NCBI RefSeq assembly: GCF_015594545.1
Contig: NZ_JADIIO010000001.1
Span: forward strand, 1,426,001-1,490,000
Reading direction: 5' to 3'
Origin: Staphylococcus durrellii
GTDB taxonomy: Bacteria; Bacillota; Bacilli; Staphylococcales; Staphylococcaceae
Length of the DNA: 64,000 nucleotides
A program made the translations under genes and the position numbers. The notes below the pieces were generated by a model, which worked only from the letters and a program-made list of their open reading frames with translations, ran no database searches and had not been told where the DNA came from. How positions within the stretch are numbered: the stretch's first letter is position 1; every line of letters starts with the position of its first letter. Positions 1 to 11,128 of this stretch are shown piece by piece.

Positions 1-2038
1 ACCAGTTATCACTAATCTCTTTTAATGCGTTTAGCAACGTACTATTAAACGGTGGATACAGCATCTCGAAAGTCATATTTAAGTCACTTAACTTATTCAA
101 AGTTGCACGTAACCCACGTCTCTTTTTCCCAGCGACAGTAAAAGTCTCTAAATCGATAAGCGCTTCTTCACCCAATTTGAAAAATTGATTACCAAAATTA
201 TGATACAACGATAAATATCTTTCTGAAACTTGATAGAAAATAATATCATAGCCAATATAATGAGCGTTACTATAAAAATCAATAAGTAAATCATTAAATG
301 CTTTTTCATTCCCAATAGGGTCACCTAAAACAACATAAGCATTATTAATCGTTCTATACATTATAAACGCCTGTTGACTATCGTTTACAAAAAATTGTTT
401 GTCTCCACTATACATTAAATGACTTAGATAATTTCCACCGTAAGTTTCAACAATACTTTCACATACAGGTAAATATTGATAGTTTTCTTTAAGTTTAATT
501 TTATGTTCAAAGTACCAAACTATACCCCCAACGATAACTGCTATGACTAGAATGGTAATCCAAAAATAGTATCTTAAAATAGAAGTATCTACTTCTAATT
601 TATAAACATCTAGCTTATGTAATGTTTGATAAATCACTAAATGATTAATAAACAATACACCACAACTTACTAAAATAATATAAAATAATTTCAAGTAACT
701 AAACTTTCTCTTTAAAATTTTGGAACGCTTATAAAAAACAACAAGTAACAAGAACATTACGGCTAACCAAGTTAGTAATATGAATGACGCATACGTATAT
801 ATAGTGATCAGTACAATTAACAATAATGAAATAATTGCAAATAGAATTGCTCTTTTAGACAAACTATAGACACCTATCACATTTAAAAACAGCAATAAAC
901 ATGCACAAGTATGAACAGAAACAATAATGTAATACACGTAATGATTAGAAGCATATAAACCATCATAAATAATAGTTATATTATTTAAGAAGAATAATAT
1001 ACTTGTGAAAAATAACAAAATTGCTATTGCAAAAGATGGTATACGTGATAGGAAATCCTTTTGATATGATTTAAATAAAGAACTAAAGTCTTGCATTGGC
1101 ACAAAAATCTTAGAATCTTCAAAGTAACGTTTAGCCGTTGTTTTAAACTCAAAGATAGATAAAATTAATGCAATCAGTAATGGGAAGAAATAGTAAGCAA
1201 AACGATATAATAATAACGCTAAGACAATCTTTTCTTCTCCTATATTTAATGATTTGAAGCCTAAGATAATAACTAGATCAAATGCACCAAACCCACCGGG
1301 AATAAAACTAACCAAACCTGAAATTGCAGCAATAATAAATACTCCCATAAAAATATGGAACGGGACATGTACATTCACAATGATGAGTGCCAAGTATAAC
1401 ACAGAGGCAGCAGCAAACCATTCAAGACTAGACACTAATGTACAATATACACCTAATAACTTTTGCTTGGACTGTACAGGTTTAATCATCGTAAAAACAA
1501 TAAAGATAGGTAAAAATAATGCTACGACATAGAGCGCCCATTTAACCCAAGCGAAGGAATCAAAAAGATGTTGGACATTAAAAATATGAAAAACAACGAA
1601 AATCGATAACAAACTCAATCCCGTTAACATGGAGATTAATACGACCGAAATAGTTTGTACTAATACTTTTTTCTCAGTTGTATAATTTTTATACACTAAA
1701 TAACGTACAGTTGCACCGATGAAACCACCAAAACCAATAACGGCATTAAATGCATTAATAATGTAACCAATACGCATCATTTTCCAAATAGACATCGATG
1801 TTTTAAGTGATTTATTTAAAATAACATCATAGATAGATAAAATAATCATTGATGCACCACCACTTAAAAATAAAAGAACTAACCAAAAACGATCGATTTT
1901 ACTAAACGCTATAAAAGTTTGTTTGAAATCTATATTAGCTAGTTCTTTATGCAAATTGATAACGACTACAATAAGCAACAATACAGCGAAAATTACTTTA
2001 AGTGTCGTGAAAAGCTTACTTCTTAGCTCTTTAGTCAT
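1..2038 (-). CDS. mprF: Phosphatidylglycerol lysyltransferase MprF, N-terminal 679 residues (C-terminus outside window)
   Basis: Partial gene that runs off the left edge. It starts at an ATG (2036-2038) followed by MTKELRSKLF. The visible part is a long polytopic membrane region from about residue 15 to 520, then a soluble stretch with QAFIMYRTINNAYVVLGDPIGNEKAF, typical of the DUF2156 lysyltransferase domain. The family is about 840 residues long, so roughly 160 are missing. MprF adds lysine from Lys-tRNA to phosphatidylglycerol and flips the product to the outer leaflet. This lowers surface negative charge and protects against cationic peptides and daptomycin. The family call is firm. Resistance-associated substitutions were not assessed. 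Confidence 0.95.
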   Translation of the reverse strand, partial: MTKELRSKLFTTLKVIFAVLLLIVVVINLHKELANIDFKQTFIAFSKIDRFWLVLLFLSGGASMIILSIYDVILNKSLKTSMSIWKMMRIGYIINAFNAVIGFGGFIGATVRYLVYKNYTTEKKVLVQTISVVLISMLTGLSLLSIFVVFHIFNVQHLFDSFAWVKWALYVVALFLPIFIVFTMIKPVQSKQKLLGVYCTLVSSLEWFAAASVLYLALIIVNVHVPFHIFMGVFIIAAISGLVSFIPGGFGAFDLVIILGFKSLNIGEEKIVLALLLYRFAYYFFPLLIALILSIFEFKTTAKRYFEDSKIFVPMQDFSSLFKSYQKDFLSRIPSFAIAILLFFTSILFFLNNITIIYDGLYASNHYVYYIIVSVHTCACLLLFLNVIGVYSLSKRAILFAIISLLLIVLITIYTYASFILLTWLAVMFLLLVVFYKRSKILKRKFSYLKLFYIILVSCGVLFINHLVIYQTLHKLDVYKLEVDTSILRYYFWITILVIAVIVGGIVWYFEHKIKLKENYQYLPVCESIVETYGGNYLSHLMYSGDKQFFVNDSQQAFIMYRTINNAYVVLGDPIGNEKAFNDLLIDFYSNAHYIGYDIIFYQVSERYLSLYHNFGNQFFKLGEEALIDLETFTVAGKKRRGLRATLNKLSDLNMTFEMLYPPFNSTLLNALKEISDNW

Positions 2039-2104
2039 AATTATATTTCAGTCCTTAAGTATTACTTATAATTTATTAAAAATATAGCATATAATCATAG
2101 TTGT

Positions 2105-2326
2105 GTGTATATAAAACTGAATTATAACAAAATTGTTATACGCACAACTTGGTATAATTATTCACTAATATCTTCTCTGCAGGCTAATCAATTAATACGC
2201 TTAATAATGTATACATACCAATATAATGAAGTCGACAAACAATTAACTTTGATTTTAAAAGATTATGACTCATATATACCTCTGACTCAAAAACAAATGT
2301 CAATCGCTATGAAATCCATACAGTAA
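2105..2326 (+). CDS. Doubtful small ORF, 73 aa
   Basis: An open frame from a GTG with no recognisable ribosome binding site, between the mprF start and a transposase remnant. The second half has ordinary polar composition (YQYNEVDKQLTLILKDYDSY), and a TATAAT lies inside the frame near 2154. A shorter product from the ATG at 2207 is possible. I recognise no family. It may be a chance frame or a decayed gene. Confidence 0.2.
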   Translation: MYIKLNYNKIVIRTTWYNYSLISSLQANQLIRLIMYTYQYNEVDKQLTLILKDYDSYIPLTQKQMSIAMKSIQ

Positions 2327-2329
2327 TTC

Positions 2330-2475
2330 ACGCCCTCTTGGTTTGTATAACATTTTGGCACGGCTGGAACTACTAATTTTCTTATATTTAATGCCATTAA
2401 GACAAATTCAAGTTCATGTTTAACTTTATTTCTCGAACCAACATTCAAGTGATACCCAAAATAGCCGTCATATCA
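2330..2475 (-). pseudogene. C-terminal remnant of an IS1182/IS1272-type transposase
   Basis: The minus strand encodes an uninterrupted stretch containing GSRNKVKHELEFVLMALNIR. This resembles the conserved C-terminal end of IS1182-family transposases (a pattern like RGKxKVxHExxFxLMALNIRK). Nothing upstream keeps this frame, and no terminal inverted repeats are visible, so only a scar remains between mprF and the AI-2E permease. The assignment rests on motif memory. An ISfinder search would settle it. Confidence 0.5.
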
Positions 2476-2518
2476 TTAGGAAAGCAAGCCATAGAATGTG
2501 AAGCATTGACATAAAAGT

Positions 2519-2558
2519 AGCCCTTAACTGGTTTCAATTTAGAAACCAGTTAAGGGCT
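2519..2558. terminator. Bidirectional rho-independent terminator
   Basis: A perfect 17-bp stem (AGCCCTTAACTGGTTTC and its complement) with a short AATTTA-type loop. It is followed by T-rich sequence on both strands and lies 44 bp past the stop of the minus-strand AI-2E permease. Confidence 0.8.
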
Positions 2559-2602
2559 TTTAATTTGGAATTCATACTCTAGAGTTATTTACTATTAAAG
2601 AT

Positions 2603-3835
2603 TTACTCTCTAATATATTCTTTTTCGTCGTCTTTAAACTCATATTCGCCAGCATCTTCACTATAATATTTGTTATAACGACGTTTAAATAAGAAGTAAA
2701 TATGTGATACAAGGACTTTTAATATTGCGTAACCAGGAATACCTAAAATAACACCAACCACACCAAGTAAATTACCTGCACTTAATAATATAAAGATAAT
2801 TGTAAGCGGATGAATTTTTAATGTTTTTCCCATAATATTTGGTGAGATGAAATGACCTTCGATAAACTGCACTGCGGTCCATACGATAATCAGTTTTAAC
2901 AGCATAATTGGGGACGTTATTAAAGCAATGATAATAGCCGGCGAAATAGCAATCGTTGGCCCTAAATACGGTACCACGCTCGTTACAGCTGCAATACTCG
3001 CCAATACTAAACTATAATCGAGACCAATAATTGAATAGCCAATAAATAATAATACCCCGATACAGAATGAGACGATAATTTGACCTTGAATATAAGAACC
3101 AACTTGAACACTCATTTTTTCTAATAAATCATGATAATCTTTTCTGAATTTTGGCGGTATAATATTTGTTGAAAATTCTTTAAAACGGTGCCCGTCTTTT
3201 AACATAAAAAATAACACGAAAGGTGTCGTTACAATTACTACTCCGACATTAACTAATGTTTCGGCAAAGTTTTTAATTTTCGAACTAAAGCCGTTCGTAT
3301 AATCAGAAATCATATTTGGAATCTTTTTAGATAAAGATGTTAAATGACTTTGAATCTGATTATGATAATCGGCGACAATTGAATATTTCGTCACACTATC
3401 GAAAAATTGATTCACTTTACTAACGTAATGCGGGAAGTTATTTCCAAAACTTTTCACCTGAACTCCTATTAAAGGTATTAGTAAGTTAACCACTAATGCA
3501 ATAATACCTATAATAACTAAGAATAATATTGAGACTCCCCATACACGCGGAATATTGTAACGTTCCATCAAATTCACAATGGGATTAAACAAATAAAATA
3601 AAATTAAAGACACAATAATTGGTGCAATAATCGTATTAAATACGATTATAAATGGTTTGAATATGTAAGATACTTGGTCAAATATAAATATAACTATACC
3701 AATTAAAATCAACATACTTAAGCCAAAAATCAAATCTTTACCACCTAAAAACTTCATGAAACGTGTTTCAGTAAAGTTTAAGTTCAGTTTACTTTTGGGT
3801 TTACTTTTATTATTTACTTTTTCTTCATTTGACAT
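2603..3835 (-). CDS. AI-2E family transporter (PerM/YtvI type permease)
   Basis: A 410-residue membrane protein. A short charged N-terminus is followed by paired hydrophobic segments near residues 30-100, a soluble stretch (about 130-190), and further membrane segments to about 385. The segment DYSLVLASIAAVTSVVPYLGP is typical of the AI-2E/UPF0118 family. The internal ATG (MSNEEKVN) was chosen because GGTGA lies 5 bases before it, while a start four codons earlier would sit on top of its own ribosome site. Members export small molecules or act as sodium/proton antiporters, and the substrate here is unknown. It stands alone with its own terminator. Confidence 0.85.
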   Translation of the reverse strand: MSNEEKVNNKSKPKSKLNLNFTETRFMKFLGGKDLIFGLSMLILIGIVIFIFDQVSYIFKPFIIVFNTIIAPIIVSLILFYLFNPIVNLMERYNIPRVWGVSILFLVIIGIIALVVNLLIPLIGVQVKSFGNNFPHYVSKVNQFFDSVTKYSIVADYHNQIQSHLTSLSKKIPNMISDYTNGFSSKIKNFAETLVNVGVVIVTTPFVLFFMLKDGHRFKEFSTNIIPPKFRKDYHDLLEKMSVQVGSYIQGQIIVSFCIGVLLFIGYSIIGLDYSLVLASIAAVTSVVPYLGPTIAISPAIIIALITSPIMLLKLIIVWTAVQFIEGHFISPNIMGKTLKIHPLTIIFILLSAGNLLGVVGVILGIPGYAILKVLVSHIYFLFKRRYNKYYSEDAGEYEFKDDEKEYIRE

Positions 3836-4031
3836 AAAATTCACCATACCTTACTTGTATTGATGTCGTTTGTATACGACTTTAAATCTAGTTATATAAA
3901 TAATGTTATACCCTTTAAATACTAATATAAATATTAACACATGATAGAAACACTAAACATATTTCGATCCAATAAAATTGGTCATATTTATTATTAGGCT
4001 TTAGTATACATTATATGTCTTAATAAGGCTC

Positions 4032-4874
4032 TTATTTATGATGATTCATAAAGTGATAAATATGTAGCGTTAAAAATACAATTTCACTCTCCCAAATTTT
4101 TTTATTTAACTCTTGTTGCATCATTTTCATTACTTTTAGAGCAATGTTATAACATAAGGAATACTGAGATTTTAGTAATTCATCGACTGCATGTGAGCAA
4201 CGCTCTCTTTCGTTAAGCTGAATACGTCTTATTAAAAATTCTATATGTCTAATAAAACGTTGATAATTAATTGATTGTTTATCTATATTAAACTGCAAAT
4301 CATGCTCAATAATATATGTCGCTTTACTAATTAATTTATTTATTAATGTCATTTCACTTAATGATAACATTTCTGTATTTGATGCAATGTGTAATGCAAT
4401 AAAACCAATCTCATCCTCTGGAAATGTAATATTCAAAGCATCATTAAGCCTTTTTATAACTCTTTCAGCAATAATGTATGCCGCATTATATAGATGCTTT
4501 ATTTCTAAAATAAACGGATTAGTAATGTATTGTTGTTGCTGAATTCTTTTATACGCAAAAATAATATGATCTGTTAAACTGACAACCAATTTTTCGTCAT
4601 CGATAATTAATTTGGAATCAGTAATAATATTCACTGCTTCAATAATAGCCTGCAAAGTATAATCATCAGTCATAGAGACAAGTGCTTTATAATGACTCAA
4701 ATGTGATTGTTGAACAAGTTTATATATTTTTTCGATTGATTGATGCTGCTTAACATGCATGCCTGGCTTTTTATTAAAACCTATACCTTTACCGATTAAA
4801 ATCACTTCTTGGTCTTCGATGTTACAAATAATTACATTGTTGTTTAAAGCTTTTTTTATAAGGTAATGGTCCAT
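4032..4874 (-). CDS. glcT: BglG/LicT-family transcriptional antiterminator, GlcT-like
   Basis: About 280 residues with an RNA-binding CAT domain (residues 1-55, including a GKGIGFNKKPG motif) and two PTS regulation domains. The phosphorylatable histidines appear conserved in LTDH and ALHIAS (PRD1) and in FIRHIEF and LTLHIYHF (PRD2). Proteins of this class bind RAT sequences in leader RNAs and prevent termination when sugar is available, under control of HPr and EIIB. In S. aureus the gene at this position is glcT, which controls the glucose PTS. The ATG at 4874 was chosen because AAAGGTG precedes it by six bases. No PTS gene lies nearby, so its target is elsewhere. Confidence 0.8.
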   Translation of the reverse strand: MDHYLIKKALNNNVIICNIEDQEVILIGKGIGFNKKPGMHVKQHQSIEKIYKLVQQSHLSHYKALVSMTDDYTLQAIIEAVNIITDSKLIIDDEKLVVSLTDHIIFAYKRIQQQQYITNPFILEIKHLYNAAYIIAERVIKRLNDALNITFPEDEIGFIALHIASNTEMLSLSEMTLINKLISKATYIIEHDLQFNIDKQSINYQRFIRHIEFLIRRIQLNERERCSHAVDELLKSQYSLCYNIALKVMKMMQQELNKKIWESEIVFLTLHIYHFMNHHK

Positions 4875-4969
4875 TGTATTCACCTTTCTTTAATATCAAT
4901 AAGATTATATATGGAATAACATTAAAAGAAAAGATTAAAATAGTGCTAAATAACATTTTAAAAATAAAA

Positions 4970-5005
4970 AACTACAAGATAGACACTAATATCTATCCTG
5001 TAGTT
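4970..5005 (-). terminator. Terminator of alsT
   Basis: A 14-bp stem with one G-U pair (AACTACAAGATAGA against TCTATCCTGTAGTT), followed on the minus strand by TTTTTATTTTT. It starts 8 bases after the alsT stop. Confidence 0.85.
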
Positions 5006-5013
5006 AATATGTT

Positions 5014-6474
5014 CTAATATAATGAATTCTTTTTCTTATTCATGCCCCAGCTTTCAATGCCAAATAGATTGATTTCTAATTGTTCAGGCTTGAATATTGG
5101 TTTCTTACCAGCTTGTCTTTGACGTTGGTAATCTCTCATTACTGCAAAAGCAATGTTCGATAAACCAATAATAGAAATTAAGTTGACGATAGCCATTAGA
5201 CCCATAAATAGATCAGCTGTATTCCATACTGTTTGCGTTTTGACAACGGCACCGAGAAATACTAATACAACAACTAAACATCTGAAAATAAATAAAATCA
5301 CTTTATTTTTTGATAAAAATTCAATATTCGATTGACCATAATAGTAATTGCCGATAACTGAAGAATAAGCAAATAGGGTAATAGCTACAGTTAGGAAAAT
5401 ACCACCTGCACTTCCTAAATGTTCATTCAATGCAGATTGTGTAACTTGAACGCCTTGTGGTGCGCTATCTCCAAATTTCAAGCCACTATATAATAAGATC
5501 ATAATCGCAGTAGATGTACACACTAGCATTGTATCGAAGAACACACCTAATGATTGAATAAGTCCTTGTTTTACAGGGTGAGGCGCGGCAGCAGTTGCGG
5601 CAGCATTAGGTGCAGAACCCATACCTGCTTCGTTAGAGAATAAACCACGCTTAACACCTTGTAAAATAGCAGCACCGACTGCGCCACCAGTTACTTGTTG
5701 TGCACCGAAAGCACTTTTTACGATTGTAACAAGCATTGGGATAATTTGGTCATAATTCATCACTAAAATGACTAAGACTAAACCAATATAAATGATTGCC
5801 ATTACAGGAACTATAACAGAAGAAATACGAGCGATACTACGTACACCACCGAAAATAATAATGGCTGTAAATACTGCTAATATTAAACCAGTGACAACAG
5901 GATTAACATTATATTGTGTATTTAAAGATTCGGCAATTGTATTAGATTGAACTGTATTAAATACAAAAGCAAAAGTTACTGTAATTAAAATAGCAAAGAC
6001 GATACCTAACCATCTTTGATTTAAACCCTTAGTTATGTAATAAGCTGGTCCACCACGGAAACCACCGTCTTCATCTGGAACTTTATAAATTTGTGCTAAT
6101 GTTGCCTCTATAAATGCACTTGCAGCACCAATAAACGCAATTAACCACATCCAGAATACTGCTCCTGGCCCACCAAGTACAATCGCGGTAGCAACACCTG
6201 CGATATTACCTGTACCTACACGTGAACCAGCACTGATTGCGAATGCTTGGAATGGTGATATTCCTTTTTCACCATTGTCTAGTGTTTCAGGTTTTTCACC
6301 AATTGCACGAAACATTTCAGGTATCCATCGTAATTGAACGAATTTCGAACCAATTGTAAAATAAATTCCAACTGTAATTAATAAACCAATTAAGTATTGT
6401 GACCAAATTAAATCATTTCCGGTCTCGATAACAACTTTAAACCAACCCGGAATTAAACTATCAAAATCACTCAA
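5014..6474 (-). CDS. alsT: Sodium:alanine (amino acid) symporter, AGCS family
   Basis: A 486-residue polytopic carrier of the AGCS family. The signature ISAGSRVGTGNIAGVATAI lies near residues 79-97, and SNEAGMGSAPNAAATA near 280-295 is also typical. It takes up alanine, glycine or glutamine with sodium; B. subtilis AlsT is a glutamine carrier, so the exact substrate is open. The start is TTG, supported by AGGAGG ten bases upstream. A perfect 11-bp hairpin lies in the 224-bp gap behind parC. Transcription ends at the hairpin at 4970-5005. Confidence 0.9.
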   Translation of the reverse strand: MSDFDSLIPGWFKVVIETGNDLIWSQYLIGLLITVGIYFTIGSKFVQLRWIPEMFRAIGEKPETLDNGEKGISPFQAFAISAGSRVGTGNIAGVATAIVLGGPGAVFWMWLIAFIGAASAFIEATLAQIYKVPDEDGGFRGGPAYYITKGLNQRWLGIVFAILITVTFAFVFNTVQSNTIAESLNTQYNVNPVVTGLILAVFTAIIIFGGVRSIARISSVIVPVMAIIYIGLVLVILVMNYDQIIPMLVTIVKSAFGAQQVTGGAVGAAILQGVKRGLFSNEAGMGSAPNAAATAAAPHPVKQGLIQSLGVFFDTMLVCTSTAIMILLYSGLKFGDSAPQGVQVTQSALNEHLGSAGGIFLTVAITLFAYSSVIGNYYYGQSNIEFLSKNKVILFIFRCLVVVLVFLGAVVKTQTVWNTADLFMGLMAIVNLISIIGLSNIAFAVMRDYQRQRQAGKKPIFKPEQLEINLFGIESWGMNKKKNSLY

Positions 6475-6554
6475 AGTATTAAATCCTCCTTAGTAAATAA
6501 TCACCTTATAAATATGTATATAGAGATTTATAATGAGCATTCACAAAATATATT

Positions 6555-6589
6555 CAATCAACAGTAATTCGTTAAAACACTGTTGATTG
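6555..6589. other. Perfect 11-bp hairpin between parC and alsT
   Basis: CAATCAACAGT and its complement are separated by 13 bases. The sequence after it is not T-rich on the minus strand, so it is a weak terminator at best. It could lie in the 5' leader of alsT or protect the parC 3' end. Its function is not determined. Confidence 0.35.
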
Positions 6590-6698
6590 CATTTTGTTGC
6601 ATATCACTATAAACCTCTAATTTATGTTGCTTACATTTAAATATCTACAATAAATATATTTTATCATTATATTAGTGTTATTACTATAATTTTTTTAT

Positions 6699-9101
6699 CT
6701 ATTCAACAATTAATTGAGTGAGTTCACCAAATTCATTTACATCTACGATAAACGAACCATTAGTATATTGCTCTGTTAAATGAATATCTTTAATATAACC
6801 TTGCTCCTCGTGAGCATTAGAATAGACTTTATAAATAGTATCTTCGGCACCCGTAACCTGTGCTGAAACTATACGATGTGGTGCCTTTTTCAACTCTTTC
6901 AATAATGTAATTCCTCTTTGCGCTCTTTTAGCATGTTGTAAAACCTTATAATTAATACGTTTTAAAGCACCACGTTGTGTGGCCATTAATATCGTATTAT
7001 CTTTATTTACCGTTTGCGTTAAAACTACAAAATCTTCATCTTTAAGATTAATTGATTTTACACCTGCAGCTCTTAATCCAGTGTCTGATAATTCTTCTGA
7101 GGAATATGTTAGTGACATTCCTTTATGTGTTAATACAGTAATCATTTGCTCTTCTTCAACACGCATAACATTAATTACTTCGTCATCATTTTTAAGCTTC
7201 ATAGCAACAAGTGGTTTGTTATATCTAGATGTTTTGAATAATGAAACATTACTTTTCTTAATCATGCCATTTTTAGTGGCAGTAATGTAATATGCATTAT
7301 CTGGGAATGCTTGCTCACAATTGACGTCTATAACAAATTCATCATCATCAAGTGGTACGATTTGAGACACGTGTTGACCTAAATCTTTCCACTTAATATC
7401 AGATAACTTGTGTACTGGTATAAATAAATATCTTCCCTTATTTGTAAATACAAGTGCTGTATCAAGTGTATTCGTCTCAATATATTTTAATATACTGTCG
7501 CCATCTTTAACACCAATCTCATTAATACCACTAGCATTAAAACTTCGAAGTGATGTACGTTTAATATAGCCATGTCGTGTCACGCTCAACATAACTGTTT
7601 CGCTAGGTACCATAACTTCTTTATCAATTTTAATTTCAGAGATTTCAGCTTCTATAACTGATAGACGATCAGTTTTAAATTTCTTACGTATTTCTGTTAA
7701 TTCCTTTTTAATCACTTCAAGTAGTGCATCGTGATTATCTAAAATATAGCGCAACTGTTCAATTGCAGCTTTAAGCTCATCATGTTCATCTTGTAATTGA
7801 ACAATATCTGTGTTTGTTAACCGATATAATTGTAACATTACGATAGCTTCAGCCTGAGCCTCTGTAAAATCATATTCTGCTACAAGATTTTCTTTGGCGT
7901 CTTTTTTATTTTTAGAATTTCTAATGAGTTTAATGACTTCATCCAAAATTGATAAAGCTTTCATCAAACCTTCAACAATATGCATTCTACTTTCTGCATG
8001 CCTCAAGTCGTATTGTGTTCTTTTAGTCACTACATCGATTTGATGGTTTAAATAACTGTCTATAATTTCGCGAATACCCATTAGTTTTGGTCGACCTTCG
8101 CTTATCGCAACCATATTGAAGCTATATGAAATTTGTAAGTCTGTGTTTTTATATAAATAATTAAGCACTGCTTCACTATTGACGTCTTTTTTTAATTCGA
8201 TTGCAATACGCAGACCAGTACGGTCAGTTTCATCTCGAACTTCTAATATACCGTCTACTTTTTTATCAGCACGTAATTCATCAATTTTTTTAACTAAACT
8301 ACTTTTATTCACTTCATATGGTATTTCAGTGACTGCTAACTCTTTGCGTCCATTCCTAAGCTCTTCAGTACTAACTTTAGAACGGACGATAATTTTGCCT
8401 TTCCCTGATTCATATGCTTTTTTAATACCGTCAACACCTTGAATAATGCCGCCAGTTGGGAAATCAGGTCCTTTTACGTATTTCATTAAGCGATTAACTG
8501 TTATATCAGGATCATCAATGTATTTTAGTGTCGCTTGAATAACTTCACCTAAGTTATGTGGTGGTATGTCCGTAGCATAACCAGAAGATATACCGGTACT
8601 ACCATTAATTAATAAATTAGGTAACCTACCTGGTAAGACCATTGGTTCAGTTGTAGTATCGTCATAGTTAGGCATGAATGGCACAGTCTCTTTATTAATA
8701 TCCCTAAGTAGTTCTTCAGAAATTTGGCTTAATTTAGCCTCTGTATAACGCATCGCTGCTGCCGGATCGTTATCAATACTGCCATTGTTACCATGCATTT
8801 CAATTAGTACATGCCGTAATTTCCAATCTTGACTTAAACGTACCATAGCATCATATACCGAGGAATCACCATGAGGATGGTATTGACCAATAACATCTCC
8901 GACTGTTTTGGCACTTTTACGGAAATTTCTGTCATAAGTATTACCACTTGAATACATAGCATATAAAATACGACGTTGCACGGGTTTTAGACCATCTCTA
9001 ACGTCAGGTAATGCACGTTCTTGAATAATATATTTACTATAACGACCAAATCGGTCGCCTATTACGTCTTCAAGTGATAAGTCTTGAATTACCTCACTCA
9101 A
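6699..9101 (-). CDS. parC: DNA topoisomerase IV subunit A
   Basis: An 800-residue protein, the usual ParC/GrlA length. The breakage-reunion domain includes the quinolone-determining region [15 protein letters not shown] with Ser80 and Asp84, and the catalytic Tyr119 in AMRYTEAKL. The C-terminal half carries beta-propeller repeats such as [17 protein letters not shown] and TKNGMIKKS. With ParE it decatenates replicated chromosomes. Ser80 is the susceptible-type residue. S. aureus has Glu at 84, but Asp84 is the ordinary residue in several coagulase-negative species, so it should not be read as a resistance change. It overlaps parE by 4 bases and is co-transcribed from the SOS-linked parE promoter. 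Confidence 0.97.
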   Translation of the reverse strand: MSEVIQDLSLEDVIGDRFGRYSKYIIQERALPDVRDGLKPVQRRILYAMYSSGNTYDRNFRKSAKTVGDVIGQYHPHGDSSVYDAMVRLSQDWKLRHVLIEMHGNNGSIDNDPAAAMRYTEAKLSQISEELLRDINKETVPFMPNYDDTTTEPMVLPGRLPNLLINGSTGISSGYATDIPPHNLGEVIQATLKYIDDPDITVNRLMKYVKGPDFPTGGIIQGVDGIKKAYESGKGKIIVRSKVSTEELRNGRKELAVTEIPYEVNKSSLVKKIDELRADKKVDGILEVRDETDRTGLRIAIELKKDVNSEAVLNYLYKNTDLQISYSFNMVAISEGRPKLMGIREIIDSYLNHQIDVVTKRTQYDLRHAESRMHIVEGLMKALSILDEVIKLIRNSKNKKDAKENLVAEYDFTEAQAEAIVMLQLYRLTNTDIVQLQDEHDELKAAIEQLRYILDNHDALLEVIKKELTEIRKKFKTDRLSVIEAEISEIKIDKEVMVPSETVMLSVTRHGYIKRTSLRSFNASGINEIGVKDGDSILKYIETNTLDTALVFTNKGRYLFIPVHKLSDIKWKDLGQHVSQIVPLDDDEFVIDVNCEQAFPDNAYYITATKNGMIKKSNVSLFKTSRYNKPLVAMKLKNDDEVINVMRVEEEQMITVLTHKGMSLTYSSEELSDTGLRAAGVKSINLKDEDFVVLTQTVNKDNTILMATQRGALKRINYKVLQHAKRAQRGITLLKELKKAPHRIVSAQVTGAEDTIYKVYSNAHEEQGYIKDIHLTEQYTNGSFIVDVNEFGELTQLIVE

Positions 9102-11098
9102 TTTATTTCCTCCTCTTCTTGATCGTCATGTTCCAAAATTTGTATTTCATTATTGTCCAAAATACTTTGATCTTCTTGTAAGCCAAACTCCACGTGGCTT
9201 TCAATCCATTCGCGTCTAGGTGCAACTTTATCACCCATTAATGTCGTTACCCGTTTAGATGATCTGATTTCGTCATCTACTTGAACACGAATGAGTGTTC
9301 TTGATTCTGGATTCATCGTCGTTTCCCATAATTGATCAGGGTTCATTTCACCTAAACCTTTATATCTTTGTAAAGTAAAGCCTTTCCCTAATTGCTTTTG
9401 TAATTGTACTAACTCATCATCAGTCCAAGCATATTCGACTTTTTTCGACTTGCCTTTACCCTTTTCTAATTTATATAGTGGTGGTAAAGCAATAAAGACG
9501 CGTCCAGCTTGAACTAATGGCTTCATGTATTTAAAGAAGAAAGTCAATAATAATACTTGAATATGAGCCCCATCGGTATCGGCATCTGTCATTATAATGA
9601 TGCGATTATAATTACTATCTTCTAATTTGAATTCATTACCTACACCTGCACCGATTGTATGGATAATCGTATTAATTTCTTCATTTTTAAATATATCTTC
9701 TAAGCGTGCTTTTTCAGTATTAATTACTTTACCTCTTAGAGGCAGGATTGCTTGATATTTGCGATCTCTACCAAGTTTAGCTGAACCTCCAGCTGAGTCA
9801 CCCTCAACCAAGTAAAGCTCTTTCTTTTCTGTATTTTTACTTTGCGCTGGCGTCAATTTACCAGAAAGCAAAGTATCTTTACGTTTGTTTTTCTTACCAG
9901 AACGTGCATCTTCTCTAGCTTTTCTAGCTGCTTCTCGTGCTTGTTGCGCTTTGAGAGCTTTCTTAACAAGAGATTTAGAAAGTTGCCCTTTTTCTTCTAA
10001 ATAATATGGTAGTTTATCTGCAACTACAGAATCAACGGCACTTCTAGCTTCAGGAGTACCTAATTTTGATTTAGTTTGTCCTTCAAATTGTAGCAATTCT
10101 TCAGGTATGCGAATAGAAATTATAGCTGTTAAACCTTCACGTATATCATTTCCATCTAGGTTCTTGTCTTTTGCTTTTAATTCATTAATTCTGCGTGCAT
10201 AATCATTAAATACTCGAGTCATTGCAGTTTTGAAACCAACTTCATGCGTACCTCCATCTTTAGTTCGCACGTTGTTAACAAAGCTTAAAATGCTTTCTGA
10301 GTATTGATCATTATATTGAAAAGCGACTTCTACTTCTATGTTGTTGGCTTCACCCATAAATGTAGCAACATCATGAAGTATTTCTTTGCCTTCATTAACA
10401 TAAGAAACAAATTCTTTAATACCTTCTTCATATTGATATACTTCTTCACGTTCTTTACCTTGTCTATTATCAGTCAGTATGATTTTTAAATTTTTTAATA
10501 AAAAGGCTGATTCTTGAAGTCTTTCACTTAACTCATCAAAGTTAAATGATGTTGCCGACTTAAAAATTTCTACATCTGGCTTGAAGGTAACTTTAGTTCC
10601 TGTCTTCTTAGTTTTACCTTTTTTTACTAATCCACTTGCAGGCTTACCACCATCTTTAAAATCTTGTTGATAAATCACGCCATCTCTATATATTTCAACA
10701 TTTAACCACTCACTTAATGCATTAACTACAGACGCACCAACCCCGTGCAAACCTCCAGACGTTTTGTATCCACCTTGACCAAATTTACCGCCTGCGTGTA
10801 AAACAGTGAAAATAACTTCTACTGTCGGTTTTCCAGAAGCGTGTATACCAGTGGGCATACCACGACCATTATCCTCTATTGTAATACTCTCATCTTTATT
10901 AATGGTAACTGAAATTTCATTCCCATGACCATTCAATACTTCATCGACGGAGTTATCGACAACTTCATACACTAAATGATGTAATCCGCGTTTATCGGTA
11001 GAACCAATATACATACCAGGTCTCTTCCTAACGGCTTCGAGTCCTTCCAGTACTTGGATAGAATCATCCGAGTAATTATTTTGCTTATTCATTGCCAA
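9098..11098 (-). CDS. parE: DNA topoisomerase IV subunit B
   Basis: A 666-residue ATPase subunit. The GHKL nucleotide site is shown by [16 protein letters not shown] and [14 protein letters not shown]. The TOPRIM domain shows [11 protein letters not shown] and [21 protein letters not shown] near residue 455 is typical of the ParE/GyrB hinge. The start is taken as TTG (LAMNKQ), with AGGAGG nine bases upstream; the ATG two codons later is 15 bases from that site. Its last codons overlap parC as ATGA, indicating translational coupling. A perfect LexA consensus lies 17 bases upstream of the start. Confidence 0.97.
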   Translation of the reverse strand: MAMNKQNNYSDDSIQVLEGLEAVRKRPGMYIGSTDKRGLHHLVYEVVDNSVDEVLNGHGNEISVTINKDESITIEDNGRGMPTGIHASGKPTVEVIFTVLHAGGKFGQGGYKTSGGLHGVGASVVNALSEWLNVEIYRDGVIYQQDFKDGGKPASGLVKKGKTKKTGTKVTFKPDVEIFKSATSFNFDELSERLQESAFLLKNLKIILTDNRQGKEREEVYQYEEGIKEFVSYVNEGKEILHDVATFMGEANNIEVEVAFQYNDQYSESILSFVNNVRTKDGGTHEVGFKTAMTRVFNDYARRINELKAKDKNLDGNDIREGLTAIISIRIPEELLQFEGQTKSKLGTPEARSAVDSVVADKLPYYLEEKGQLSKSLVKKALKAQQAREAARKAREDARSGKKNKRKDTLLSGKLTPAQSKNTEKKELYLVEGDSAGGSAKLGRDRKYQAILPLRGKVINTEKARLEDIFKNEEINTIIHTIGAGVGNEFKLEDSNYNRIIIMTDADTDGAHIQVLLLTFFFKYMKPLVQAGRVFIALPPLYKLEKGKGKSKKVEYAWTDDELVQLQKQLGKGFTLQRYKGLGEMNPDQLWETTMNPESRTLIRVQVDDEIRSSKRVTTLMGDKVAPRREWIESHVEFGLQEDQSILDNNEIQILEHDDQEEEEIN

Positions 11099-11114
11099 TC
11101 GATTCGCCCTCCTA

Positions 11115-11128
11115 CAAACGTACGTTCG
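11115..11128 (-). promoter_or_regulatory. LexA box upstream of parE
   Basis: On the minus strand this reads CGAACGTACGTTTG, a full match to the Gram-positive LexA consensus CGAACRNRYGTTYG. It lies directly 5' of the parE ribosome binding site, so it is probably downstream of the transcription start. parEC is a known member of the S. aureus LexA regulon. Confidence 0.8.

Noticed and set aside
8844..8857. ParC Asp84 in the quinolone-determining region, different from S. aureus Glu84
   Set aside because: Asp84 is the usual residue in several coagulase-negative staphylococci and Ser80 is unchanged, so no resistance claim is justified.
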